Shown: positions 8,604-17,213 of the stretch, in pieces
Layout of the letters: each line of letters starts with the position of its first letter
How positions within the stretch are numbered: the stretch's first letter is position 1
Assembly: GCA_012270065.1 (NCBI GenBank)
Contig: JAAXJB010000063.1
Coordinates: 1 to 37,147 of the forward strand
Reading direction: 5' to 3'
Origin: Rubripirellula sp.
Lineage (GTDB): Bacteria > Planctomycetota > Planctomycetia > Pirellulales > Pirellulaceae
DNA: 37,147 nt
The notes under the pieces: model-generated
Databases searched by the model: none
The model's input: only the letters and a program-made list of their open reading frames with translations
What the model was told of the DNA's origin: nothing
Position numbers and translations under genes: made by a program

Positions 8604-8912
8604 ATGAACAAAAATCTTTGCCAAACGAGCCGCCGCCAATTCTTTACGGTGTCAGCAATCACGGGACTCTCCATGGCGACATCTACCTTGGATCGTCGAA
8701 GAACCTGGGGCTCAATGCCACTCGGCGACAAGGTGATCATCAGGCAAGTCACCACGAATGGAAAACACCCGATCATGGACAATCCCCATTCAAGGAATCA
8801 GCAACAAGTCGATGCACTCGTCGAGAGGGCACGTCAAATCAACGCAGCCACGGGAGTCAAACTCATGTGTCTTGCCAGTCTCCTGAAGCAACCCATCGCG
8901 CCCTCAGAGTAA
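8604..8912 (+). CDS. doubtful ORF with a Tat-like leader, possibly decayed
   Basis: 102 residues. The start carries a twin-arginine-like leader, TSRRQFFTVSAITGLSMATS, preceded by a polar n-region, as in many planctomycete exported proteins. After it, the sequence has no recognisable domain and ends abruptly. A longer version of the frame reaches back to 8373. The rest of 8233-9006 holds only weak frames on both strands, including an antisense one of 121 codons (8274-8639). I read this as either a small exported protein or the 5' remnant of a lost gene. Confidence 0.3.
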   Translation: MNKNLCQTSRRQFFTVSAITGLSMATSTLDRRRTWGSMPLGDKVIIRQVTTNGKHPIMDNPHSRNQQQVDALVERARQINAATGVKLMCLASLLKQPIAPSE

Positions 8913-9006
8913 TCAACACAGCGTGGCTGCCCGAATCATCCGTTTTCCACCTGAACAAAACATGAATTGATCAGCGCTGGTGGGACAGACTACCGATCAT
9001 TTCCCG

Positions 9007-10020
9007 CTATTTTTTTCGGTGACTTAACATGAAATCGAGTGCGATGCGATCAGCACGGTCCCGCAAATCCCGTCGAAGATGATGACCTTGTCCTTTTGCC
9101 TCACAAATTGCGAGTTCGATGCCATCCTCATTTGTATAAGTCTGCACCGCAAGTTCTATTCCGTGAGCCTTGATGACAGGTGGCTTGTGGCAGTGATAAA
9201 AATCTCGCCAGATTTTCATGCGTTTGTCGGCTGAGTGCATGGTGACTTTCGGATTCGTTGAGCCATGGTAACTCTTGTCACGGTCACCAATGACCTGCAT
9301 CAAATGAACTGGCTGTGTGTTCCTGTCAGGATCATGGGCATCCTTGGCCATCCCGCAACTCATGGGGCAAACTGCCGCAAACAGGGAGGTTTCCCTGACC
9401 AGTCGGTAACAGAACAGACCGCCACTTGAATGCCCCGTTGCATACATTGCTTTTGAGTCGGCCACTCCACCCGACACCAGGGACCGAGCCACCCGTCGAA
9501 CCAACGCAACGTCATCATGATTGACCGGATGAAAGTCCTCTTTGAAATTCCATTTTCCCAGAGACTGAACTGCTTCAAAACTGACCAGAACCAGACCTCG
9601 GTCTTCAACGTGACTTGTCCAACGTTGACTCTGGTTCTCTGCTTTTCCACCTGCCCCGTGAAAACAGAAAAGCGTCGGATAGGATTCATCGTGGTCATGG
9701 TTGCTGGGCAAAATCACGATCAGTCGCCGCAGTTCAGGCCCATCTCTGACGAACACTTCGTTCGTGCCCGGCTGAAGTTTGGCGGGATCCAGTAGCTGGC
9801 CAGTCGTTCCCTGAGCCCCGCTGGCACTTGTACGAACAGAAACCAATAGCAAGCACAACGTGACCAGCATCACGATTGTCCGTTCCAGCCGCTGATTTCC
9901 TGCCGGGCTTGCCGTGTTCCCCTGTTTGGCAGATACGTTCCCCTGTTTGGCAAATACGTTCACCTGTTTGGCAACTATCGACACTCGATTCATGCATTGA
10001 ATGTTGGACAGGATTGGCAT
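9007..10020 (-). CDS. secreted PHB-depolymerase / LpqC-type alpha/beta-hydrolase
   Basis: Up to 337 residues. The core fold is an alpha/beta-hydrolase: PTLFCFHGAGG (oxyanion hole, about 115-125), nucleophile elbow GHSSGG with Ser198, acid candidate in IGDRDKSYHG (about 244-253) and GQGHHLRRD near the C-terminus with the His. This matches the polyhydroxybutyrate-depolymerase/feruloyl-esterase-like family of secreted esterases. A hydrophobic leader begins at Met51 (MLVTLCLLLVSVRTSASG), so the true start may be the ATG encoding Met51, Met11 or Met1. The first 36 residues contain a threefold 7-residue repeat. Its first ATG is 15 bases after the stop of the giant gene upstream, so co-transcription is likely. 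The ester substrate is unknown. Confidence 0.8.
   Translation of the reverse strand: MPILSNIQCMNRVSIVAKQVNVFAKQGNVSAKQGNTASPAGNQRLERTIVMLVTLCLLLVSVRTSASGAQGTTGQLLDPAKLQPGTNEVFVRDGPELRRLIVILPSNHDHDESYPTLFCFHGAGGKAENQSQRWTSHVEDRGLVLVSFEAVQSLGKWNFKEDFHPVNHDDVALVRRVARSLVSGGVADSKAMYATGHSSGGLFCYRLVRETSLFAAVCPMSCGMAKDAHDPDRNTQPVHLMQVIGDRDKSYHGSTNPKVTMHSADKRMKIWRDFYHCHKPPVIKAHGIELAVQTYTNEDGIELAICEAKGQGHHLRRDLRDRADRIALDFMLSHRKK
9917..9979 (-). repeat. three tandem 21-bp repeats in the 5' end of the esterase gene
   Basis: Three head-to-tail copies of a 21-bp unit (9917-9937, 9938-9958, 9959-9979). The first two differ at one base and the third at a few. Read on the minus strand they give AKQVNVF, AKQGNVS and AKQGNTA. 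The unit length keeps frame. They lie ahead of the hydrophobic leader, so they may be partly untranslated or an extended n-region. Confidence 0.85.
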
Positions 10021-10035
10021 TGGCTTTCTCTTCTT

Positions 10036-13000
10036 TCACTGGGCAACATTTCCATTGAAAGTTGCCTGAACATATTCGATCAAATCTGAAACATCCTGCA
10101 AATCAAGTTCCTGTTCCAGTCCTTCGGGCATCACGGATTTTCTCGATGCCTTGAGCAATTCAATTTCATCACGCAACACGGTTGTCCGTTTTCCCTCAGC
10201 GGCAAGCAGCGTGATGCTGGTCGCAGTCTCTGTTTCCAACTTGCCACGATACGTTCGGCCACTTTCGGTCAAGATCGAGTAATTGAAGTAACTGGCATCC
10301 ACCGCAGCGTTTGGATCGATGATCGAGTTCAGCAGTGACTCTTTTGTTTTGTTGGTAATGGATTCCAGTTTTGGCCCCACATGGTGACCTTGGTCCTTCA
10401 CGTTGTGACAGTTGAGACACAGTTTTCGAAACAGAATTCCACCCCGTTGGGCATCGCCTTTCAACTTGAGTGCTGGCCTGTAAGCACTCAGCACTTCCGC
10501 ACGGTCGTCCGTCCCGTCAATTGACAATGCCTGGACCCATGCGTCACGATTTTCAGGATCATCCAATAGTTGCTGCCGTATCGATGCCGGTAATTCACCT
10601 GGATGGATGCTTCCTTTCAGCAAGTGACTGCCTAGGGTATCGGCCCATTCGGCACGACTGGCAATGACACTCAACACCCGCTTTCGCAAGTCAGGACTGT
10701 ACGACAGCCATCCTCGCAAAAGAAACTCAGCGACTCCGGGTTCACTGATCTGCCCGAACCGTAGAACCACTTGCTGTTGAAGCAACGCGGGTACCCTTGG
10801 TTTCAACAGACCCGCCATCAACTCAAAATCCGAAGACCTCGTTTCTGCTTCACGTCCGAGCAGAAGGACTGCTGATGCCCGGACGTTGAGACTCTGTTCC
10901 GGATCGGTTGCACACTGCCGCGCCAACTGAACGCTGTCTTGCAGCATCTTTTTGGCTTCCTGGGAAACATCATGCACAGGCCATTTGCGTTTATTGAGGC
11001 CATCCAGGGTGATTGCCACTGCAGCGAAATGGTCCGCGGCTGCGTTTCCTCGCCCCGATTGACACACCACCTTGATGACTCGATCCATCGTTTCCAAGTC
11101 TGCCATTGCAATTGCCTGACCTATCAACTCATGAAGCAGGGCAGGCGGAACTGACGATTTGTGGAGAACAGACAGGACTTCTGAAACATTGCCTGGCTGC
11201 AGGGAACTCATGGCGGCTGCGAGCACATACGGATGATCTGCGTTGGTGACCATCAACTGCCCGAGTGCCAGAGCGGAAGATGGTGCGGCATCATTACCTA
11301 AACTTGATGCAAGTTCCAGACGAACTTTGGGGTCGGGATCGTTGATCAAGCGATTCAAGTGCCTCACGGGAACCATCGAATTCGATGCAATCCGAACGGC
11401 GTTTCGACGAACGCCAGCGTGTGGATCTGCCAAGGCGTTCTCCAGCCGCTCTGGCTTGAGCTGTCCCAGACCCTCGAGCGTCCACAGCGCATGCAGACGG
11501 GCTAGCGGCTGAGGACTTGTTTGCAGCAGTTTTTCCAACTGGGGAACAGCTTTCCGTTCGGCTTGGCGAACCAGAGTCCGCTGGGCCATGTCCCGCTGCC
11601 AACCATTGGAATGCTCGAGCATCGCCACCAGTTCAGACACCGATGGATCGACGGTTTTCTTCACTGGCGTGGGTGGCCGATCCTGCAGCACGACTCGATA
11701 AATGCGGCCATGATTTTCTCCGGATCGGAACCAGGGTCGAAGCTCATTCTGCCCTTTCTCCGGCAACCACTGCGGGTGCTCGATCATGTATCGATACATG
11801 TCGACGACCCACAACGCTCCATCGGGTCCGGTTCGGACCATCACAGGCCGACACCAGCGGTCCTCGCTGGCGAAAAAATCGGTCTTCGAACCCAGCATGT
11901 CATGCCTTGCCTTGAAACTGACTCCGTCCTCACTGATCACATTGTGCTGGACAAGGTTATGAAAAGGCTCACAGGTAAATGCGTGTTGCTCGGTCCCACG
12001 TTCGAACAGATAGTCATCGCGGTAAATCAACGGAGAACACGCTGATGTGAATCGACCGGATTGGCTGAAACTGTGGTATCGCTTTTGCAATTTGCTGGCG
12101 GGATACACCGGCGGGTTGGCCGGTGTCACTACCTGATGCTTCGGGTTTGGCGGAGCATAGTGGGGATTCCGTCGGATGTTCTGGTCCGCGAGAACATAAT
12201 GCCACAGCGGGTAACTGTTCTGGACGCCAAACCAACTCCCCCAATCATCGCGGACCCTGCCGTACTGCGAGGGACCACTCAGAGGATCCAGGAGACCGGC
12301 ATCAGGACGGAGGCGAAAATCCCGACTGCCAACGCGGTATTCAATGCCTGTTTTCAACGCAGTGATCTTGCTGTCTTTGCCATAGCCGCCATGATGACTC
12401 CCACTGGCACAGTAAACCCAATTATCAAGTCCCCACCGCAGTCCGTTGACTCGAAGTTGCTGATTTCCCTCAAGGAACCCGGAATAGAGCGTCCGCTGCA
12501 CATCTGCTTTACCATCACCAGTGGTATCTTCCAGATAAAGAATCTCAGGTGCTGCTGTGACGAGGATTCCATTGCCCCACACCAGGACACCGGTCGGAAA
12601 ACTCAAACCATCTGCAAAGAGCGTGGACTTGTCGTACCTTCCATCGGAATCGGTATCCTGCAGAAAAGAAACGCGTCCGCCTTTCGCTCCCATTCCATCC
12701 ATGCCAAGTGGGTAGTCCGCCATTTCCACCACCCACAATCTTCCATCAGGCCCCCAATCAATCGCAACCGGGTCTCTGACCAACGGTTCCGATGCCACAA
12801 GCTCAACGCGGTATCCCACAGGCACGTGAATGGATTGGATTGCCTTGTCAATCTCCATCGGTTGGGGCTCCGTCTGAGCCAGCTTTGCACGGTCTGGTTT
12901 CGCGGATTCCGCCTGGTCTGGTCTTGCGATCGGTTTAACACCGGCAGCATCAAAGTGCTGCTTGATTTCTTGAACGCTCAAAACGCGGTCGTAAAGTGCG

Positions 13001-15786
13001 ATCTCCTCCATCATGCCCTGAAGATTTGCAAAGTTATCGGCTCGCCCGCCAAGCAGAATCTGCTTGCAGCCGGGAGGGTACTCAATCGGCAAATCACCCC
13101 TGACTTCAGGTTCCGGGTCACCGTTCAGGTAAACACTGATTTTCTGTTTCTGGCGTACCATCACGACATGTGACCAACCACCGACAGGAATCATGGTCTT
13201 GCCAGCGAGCAGACGGTCGCCGCGATTGCCATTGAAGACGATCAACTTGCCCGAGTTGGAGTGGGTACCACCAAGCCCGAGATTATCACCAAAAGCGCCG
13301 TCAACTCCGTCAATCGCGTGTGAAAAGAGATAGGCGGTCACAGGGCGTTGCTGGACAGGCATTTCATTCCGAAACCAGAACTCGATGCTGTACGTGTCAT
13401 TCAATGCATCCACCTGAGCGTTGATGCGGCCGCCGGAAAAGTTGGGTAAACCCGTCTTTTCACCCAGTGGCTTTGCCCCCGTCTCGTAACGGGCATCATG
13501 GTCCCCTGTGAAATCACGGGCAATGCCGGCTGCTTCGTCATGCAGCCGCCAGTAAGCAATCGGTTTTGATGCCATGATCACCTTGCTGTATTGCTCGCGA
13601 GCGTCTGCCTCCACTGGCTTCGCTTCAAGCATCAGTGTTGGCTTGGGCCGCGGTGGTGGAACCATCCTGGAAACACCGTACAAGCTGGCGACATCATCAC
13701 CACTGAGGGCACGATCAAAAACTGCAACATCATCAAGCTCGCCATCGAGAGATGCCCCACAACGGTCAGTTCCGATCAGCAGACGATTCATGGGTGGCAG
13801 TGCTGAGACCGGCGCTTCAATTTCAGGATCAGCACGACCATCCAGATAAACCCGGATCGTGTTCTGATCCTTGGTAAGAGTGACACATTGCCAGTGGCCG
13901 GTTGCAACGGGAGTCTTGCCCATCCACACCTTTCCGCCATGACGCAGTACGAGATTTCCGGCAAGAGGCCCCTCTGCAGTACCGGCGATTTCCAATGTCT
14001 CGGCTCGAGTCATGCACAAGCAGGCAGTGACTTCACGGATTCCCGCAGGAAGTCGGTTTCGAAACCAGATATTCACGCTGTATTGCTTTGGTTGCTGCTT
14101 CAATGCTGCCTCGACATGCCCGCCTGCGAGATAGACCGCGCGGTTGCCATAACCATCTGTCTCGAAGCCCTGACTGTTGGCTCCCGGCAGAAACAACGCG
14201 ACTCCACCGTAGTACTCGGCAGGGTTATCCCGTGTCTCATCTTTGATCCCGTCAGTAGTCATGTCCTGAAATCGCCAGTGGGCGATCGGCTGCTTCTGTT
14301 CGACTGCACGACTGTGGGAAGAGGGAGATTCGAGAGGTGTTTTTCGTTTTTTCCCGGCAACCTTTTCCAGCAAAGTCAACAGGGTTTCGACAATCAGCGG
14401 TTCGGCTTCCGGAACAAGACCCGCTGTTCTTGCTGGCCACGTGGTGTAACCTCCAAGCAGATGCTGTTCCGGAGGAGGGATGTAACCAGTGGCTCCATTG
14501 GCGAGTTCAAGATTGAAGGTAGACGCCAGTGGACTTTGTCGCTTGAGTTTCAGACCGGTGATCCCGTACACCTCGTTGGGAATCGCCGTGATTCCCAGCT
14601 CGCCGATTCGCACAGCTTGCAGAACGACCTCGGCAACCGGGTTTTTCTGAATCCATTCGGCCTGTTGAGCGTAGACTTCCGGGCGATTTCTGGGTGGCAA
14701 GTCACCTCTTCCTGCGTTCAAGGGACGCGCCCATTGCAGACGGTCCCTTGACGGTGTCCGCAAACCGATACTCAGACGTTTTTCCGCCATACCCAGTGTT
14801 TGATCTGCTCGGTACTCGATCAATGAAAGTGCATCAATCACGCGGTTTGCAACGAGTTCAGAATACTGTTTTCGGGAAATCTCCTTTCGTGGTTGACTGT
14901 AATCCATCCAATGCAAGTCTCCGCTTGTACCTTGTGACATGATGCCAACGAAGTCTGGAAACTTCTTTTTGTGTTTTTCTTCGTTGTGCTGCTTGATTGC
15001 AAGTGCCACCTCGCCGAAATAATCGGCTGAAAAACCAGCGCCTCCGAAATAGTGCATGGAGAGGTTGGCCATGATGCAAATCGGTGACTCATCCTCACTC
15101 GAAACCAGACTCAATACTGAAAGCCATGGATCCACTGGACCTGCTGGACTTGTGTAGGCTGAATTCTGATATCCCGGATGCATCATCGCGCGCACGGTAC
15201 GTTGCCCAAAAGGATCCATGCCCATCTGGTCGCTGCGTGTGATCCAGCGACGGCAATGTGTCAATCCGCTGCCGTCGACAACCACCCATCCAACTTTTGC
15301 AGACTGTTGTTTCTGGTAAGCCTCCGTAATCGACTTCGCAACACGCTCGGGAACATACTGCAGATACGGCTCATCCGCAGGACAACCAAGACACATCATG
15401 GCAGCGGGAGCCATGTGGGTGTGAGTTGAACTGATGAGAATCCGGTCCACCGGGATGCCTGTCTCCTGGTTTGCCAGACGCTTGATCTGATCGCACAACG
15501 AAGTTGGAAACATGCACGAGTCAACGATCACAATCGCAATGGTTTCCGACCCATCACTGATCACCAGAGAACGCGCGTGCAGCGGATCAACGATGCGATC
15601 CGACTTGGCTTGCAGAAAACCACCGTTCTGAAAGGCAGGTAATGTTTGTGGTGAGATATCGACTGCCGCAGCACCAGCACGAAAATCTGCTGCTTCAGTT
15701 CTTTCGGACGCGAACAGCAAGACGAACACACTCGCACAGCCGCCACAGCACCACAAGAATCCCATGCAGATTTGAAAGTGTTTCAC
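10036..15786 (-). CDS. giant secreted mosaic: ceramidase-like domain, two LamG domains, PVC-type propeller, HEAT repeats, cytochrome c
   Basis: 1916 residues with an N-terminal leader (hydrophobic about 8-26, cut near TEAADF). Domains by rough residue position: 33-480, similar to neutral/alkaline ceramidases (THTHMAPA metal block, ANLSMHYFGG, GTSGDLHWMDY where ceramidases have the nucleophile region); 500-705 and 740-945, two LamG/concanavalin-like domains, each beginning with AHWRF or AYWRL and carrying W-x-x-V-x-L/M and YLDG/YLNG strands; 970-1370, PVC-type propeller (VPVGYRVELVASEPLVRDPV, GPDGRLWVVEMADYP); 1375-1780, HEAT repeats; 1785-1916, a PVC-type haem domain with CLNCH and a C-terminal YRGKLETE region. 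The frame is open throughout, so the fusion is not an assembly artefact of two frames. Likely a periplasmic or surface redox-linked enzyme; substrate unknown. Confidence 0.85.
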   Translation of the reverse strand: MKHFQICMGFLWCCGGCASVFVLLFASERTEAADFRAGAAAVDISPQTLPAFQNGGFLQAKSDRIVDPLHARSLVISDGSETIAIVIVDSCMFPTSLCDQIKRLANQETGIPVDRILISSTHTHMAPAAMMCLGCPADEPYLQYVPERVAKSITEAYQKQQSAKVGWVVVDGSGLTHCRRWITRSDQMGMDPFGQRTVRAMMHPGYQNSAYTSPAGPVDPWLSVLSLVSSEDESPICIMANLSMHYFGGAGFSADYFGEVALAIKQHNEEKHKKKFPDFVGIMSQGTSGDLHWMDYSQPRKEISRKQYSELVANRVIDALSLIEYRADQTLGMAEKRLSIGLRTPSRDRLQWARPLNAGRGDLPPRNRPEVYAQQAEWIQKNPVAEVVLQAVRIGELGITAIPNEVYGITGLKLKRQSPLASTFNLELANGATGYIPPPEQHLLGGYTTWPARTAGLVPEAEPLIVETLLTLLEKVAGKKRKTPLESPSSHSRAVEQKQPIAHWRFQDMTTDGIKDETRDNPAEYYGGVALFLPGANSQGFETDGYGNRAVYLAGGHVEAALKQQPKQYSVNIWFRNRLPAGIREVTACLCMTRAETLEIAGTAEGPLAGNLVLRHGGKVWMGKTPVATGHWQCVTLTKDQNTIRVYLDGRADPEIEAPVSALPPMNRLLIGTDRCGASLDGELDDVAVFDRALSGDDVASLYGVSRMVPPPRPKPTLMLEAKPVEADAREQYSKVIMASKPIAYWRLHDEAAGIARDFTGDHDARYETGAKPLGEKTGLPNFSGGRINAQVDALNDTYSIEFWFRNEMPVQQRPVTAYLFSHAIDGVDGAFGDNLGLGGTHSNSGKLIVFNGNRGDRLLAGKTMIPVGGWSHVVMVRQKQKISVYLNGDPEPEVRGDLPIEYPPGCKQILLGGRADNFANLQGMMEEIALYDRVLSVQEIKQHFDAAGVKPIARPDQAESAKPDRAKLAQTEPQPMEIDKAIQSIHVPVGYRVELVASEPLVRDPVAIDWGPDGRLWVVEMADYPLGMDGMGAKGGRVSFLQDTDSDGRYDKSTLFADGLSFPTGVLVWGNGILVTAAPEILYLEDTTGDGKADVQRTLYSGFLEGNQQLRVNGLRWGLDNWVYCASGSHHGGYGKDSKITALKTGIEYRVGSRDFRLRPDAGLLDPLSGPSQYGRVRDDWGSWFGVQNSYPLWHYVLADQNIRRNPHYAPPNPKHQVVTPANPPVYPASKLQKRYHSFSQSGRFTSACSPLIYRDDYLFERGTEQHAFTCEPFHNLVQHNVISEDGVSFKARHDMLGSKTDFFASEDRWCRPVMVRTGPDGALWVVDMYRYMIEHPQWLPEKGQNELRPWFRSGENHGRIYRVVLQDRPPTPVKKTVDPSVSELVAMLEHSNGWQRDMAQRTLVRQAERKAVPQLEKLLQTSPQPLARLHALWTLEGLGQLKPERLENALADPHAGVRRNAVRIASNSMVPVRHLNRLINDPDPKVRLELASSLGNDAAPSSALALGQLMVTNADHPYVLAAAMSSLQPGNVSEVLSVLHKSSVPPALLHELIGQAIAMADLETMDRVIKVVCQSGRGNAAADHFAAVAITLDGLNKRKWPVHDVSQEAKKMLQDSVQLARQCATDPEQSLNVRASAVLLLGREAETRSSDFELMAGLLKPRVPALLQQQVVLRFGQISEPGVAEFLLRGWLSYSPDLRKRVLSVIASRAEWADTLGSHLLKGSIHPGELPASIRQQLLDDPENRDAWVQALSIDGTDDRAEVLSAYRPALKLKGDAQRGGILFRKLCLNCHNVKDQGHHVGPKLESITNKTKESLLNSIIDPNAAVDASYFNYSILTESGRTYRGKLETETATSITLLAAEGKRTTVLRDEIELLKASRKSVMPEGLEQELDLQDVSDLIEYVQATFNGNVAQ

Positions 15787-16253
15787 CGGTTCCTGTTTCT
15801 CCAGAAAAGAAATTTGCTACTGCTGATGAAGTGTAAATGACGAGCTGTAGATGACAGACGCCAAAGTGAGACATGAGCTCAACATCTCAACGACTCTTCA
15901 CGCAGCCTGACATTGTCAAACAAGCCAATATCTCTCAGCAGCATTCAAAGCATACCGGACAGTCACCGACAACGTGTGCCAACGTTCGGATTCACCGGGG
16001 AACGAAACGAAAAGACCTGGCAAGACGATGCACAAACGCCGCCAGCAGCGAAGCAACTCGCTAACCACGAAGGCCCGAGTCCCCTTTCAAAGGCCAGATG
16101 GAAAACTGGATTCAGCAATGGTGAGTGCGCGACAATGACAAACGAACAGCGGATACGCGCGTGCTGTGGTTGCACAGAAAGAGTGTTGCTAGCGTGACCA
16201 GGTGCCGGCGGTGATCACCGTTGAAACAATCCGGCATTCGCTTGAAATAATGC
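15787..16253. other. intergenic region between divergent genes
   Basis: About 470 bp upstream of the giant minus-strand gene and ahead of the promoter of the LTxxQ gene. A 94-codon plus-strand frame (15913-16197) has no family signature or leader and a composition unlike a protein gene. I see no repeat or RNA. Confidence 0.45.
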
Positions 16254-16281
16254 TTGACAAACCCAACAGCATGTATACTTT
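16254..16281 (+). promoter_or_regulatory. sigma70-like promoter for the LTxxQ protein
   Basis: A perfect TTGACA at 16254-16259 precedes TATACT (16274-16279, 14-base spacing) and TACTTT (16276-16281, 16-base spacing); the latter gives the more usual spacing. It lies about 90 bases ahead of the chosen start, leaving a leader of roughly 80 bases. Confidence 0.5.
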
Positions 16282-16370
16282 TGTTCACGTGTCGTCAATT
16301 CTGGCGTCACAGATCCAGCCAACGTTTGGCTGGACAAGTACTTTCAACACACTCTTGGGGCAAAAGAGTC

Positions 16371-16835
16371 ATGAGCAAAGCATGGGGACGTAACTTTCTG
16401 GTCTTAGCTTTTACCGCAGTATGTTTCACCGCCACGGCGCAGGAACAGCCGGAAAGCAAAACAACCAAATCCGGCCAAGACGTGACGCCTGCACGTCGCG
16501 CAGAGGTCAAAGGCAGGCTACCTCGGTATTTTGGATCACTGGTAAACAACGAGCAGCGAACGGAGATCTACCTGATTCAGGCCAAGTTCCGTGAAAAGAT
16601 ATCCAAACTGAAACAGGAGTTGGAGAAACTCGAAACGCAACAGATGCAGGATATCGAAGCAGTGCTCACCGCAGAGCAGCGCAAAAAACTGACTGGTTTT
16701 CGGGATAATTCCCGCAGGAAAGGTAAATCTGATTCCCCCAGCAAGGATCGTGATCGTCCGAATGATTCGACCAGCAGTTTGTTGCCAGAGGAATCAGCAG
16801 CAACGAGCCGAACAACAGGTCCTTTGAATGAGTAA
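16371..16835 (+). CDS. LTxxQ-motif (Spy/CpxP-like) periplasmic small protein
   Basis: 154 residues from the ATG at 16371. The frame is open 39 codons further up, but those codons overlap the promoter and lack a leader, whereas 16371 gives a clean signal peptide cut near TATAQ. A helical, charged middle part (about 62-107, probable coiled coil) ends in LTAEQRKKL, the motif of Spy/CpxP-like periplasmic proteins that bind unfolded proteins or metals. The last 45 residues are polar and low-complexity. It has its own promoter and a strong terminator, so it is a single-gene unit. Similarity to Spy is by motif only. Confidence 0.72.
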   Translation: MSKAWGRNFLVLAFTAVCFTATAQEQPESKTTKSGQDVTPARRAEVKGRLPRYFGSLVNNEQRTEIYLIQAKFREKISKLKQELEKLETQQMQDIEAVLTAEQRKKLTGFRDNSRRKGKSDSPSKDRDRPNDSTSSLLPEESAATSRTTGPLNE

Positions 16836-16886
16836 TGCTCATTGCCAGCGTCTCATAATGGGGTGCTGAGGCAAAGATCTCTGGCG

Positions 16887-16928
16887 TGAAAAGCGGTGGT
16901 GCAGAGCCGACCTCACCACCGCTTTTCA
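16887..16928. terminator. strong hairpin terminator
   Basis: GAAAAGCGGTGGTG pairs perfectly with CACCACCGCTTTTC (14 bp, plus one flanking A-T pair) around a 12-base loop. The A-rich and T-rich feet let it act on either strand. It lies about 50 bases after the LTxxQ stop codon. Confidence 0.75.
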
Positions 16929-17213
16929 TGTCAACTTCAGGCCTTTGGTCATGCTCACACGATTGTTGAGCATCAGGATTCAAGTCAGACGCTCCGGAAC
17001 TGCGTTTGCCGTGACCCGGAATCACTTGAATCATGAATCAGCGTATGAAAAGACAGGGGAACTCTCTTCAACACAAGCGGATTTTCATGCACAAACAATT
17101 CGATTCCATGATCTAATGGAAAGAGCGAGCGATTCCTTCCTCGACATTCCGCGTTGACTCAATGGTCGGGTCCACGCTTCCATGATCTGATCACCTGATT
17201 CCGACAATTTCTC

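Noticed and set aside
9917-9979. Possible CRISPR-like repeats
   Set aside because: The 21-bp units are directly adjacent with no spacers and keep the reading frame, so they are coding tandem repeats.
12061-13173. A 370-codon open frame on the plus strand
   Set aside because: It lies wholly antisense to the well-supported 1916-residue gene, has no leader or family motif, and its Ser/Arg/Ile-rich composition is that of a shadow frame.
15913-16197. 94-codon plus-strand ORF ahead of the LTxxQ gene
   Set aside because: No motif or leader; polar, irregular composition; looks like random open frame.
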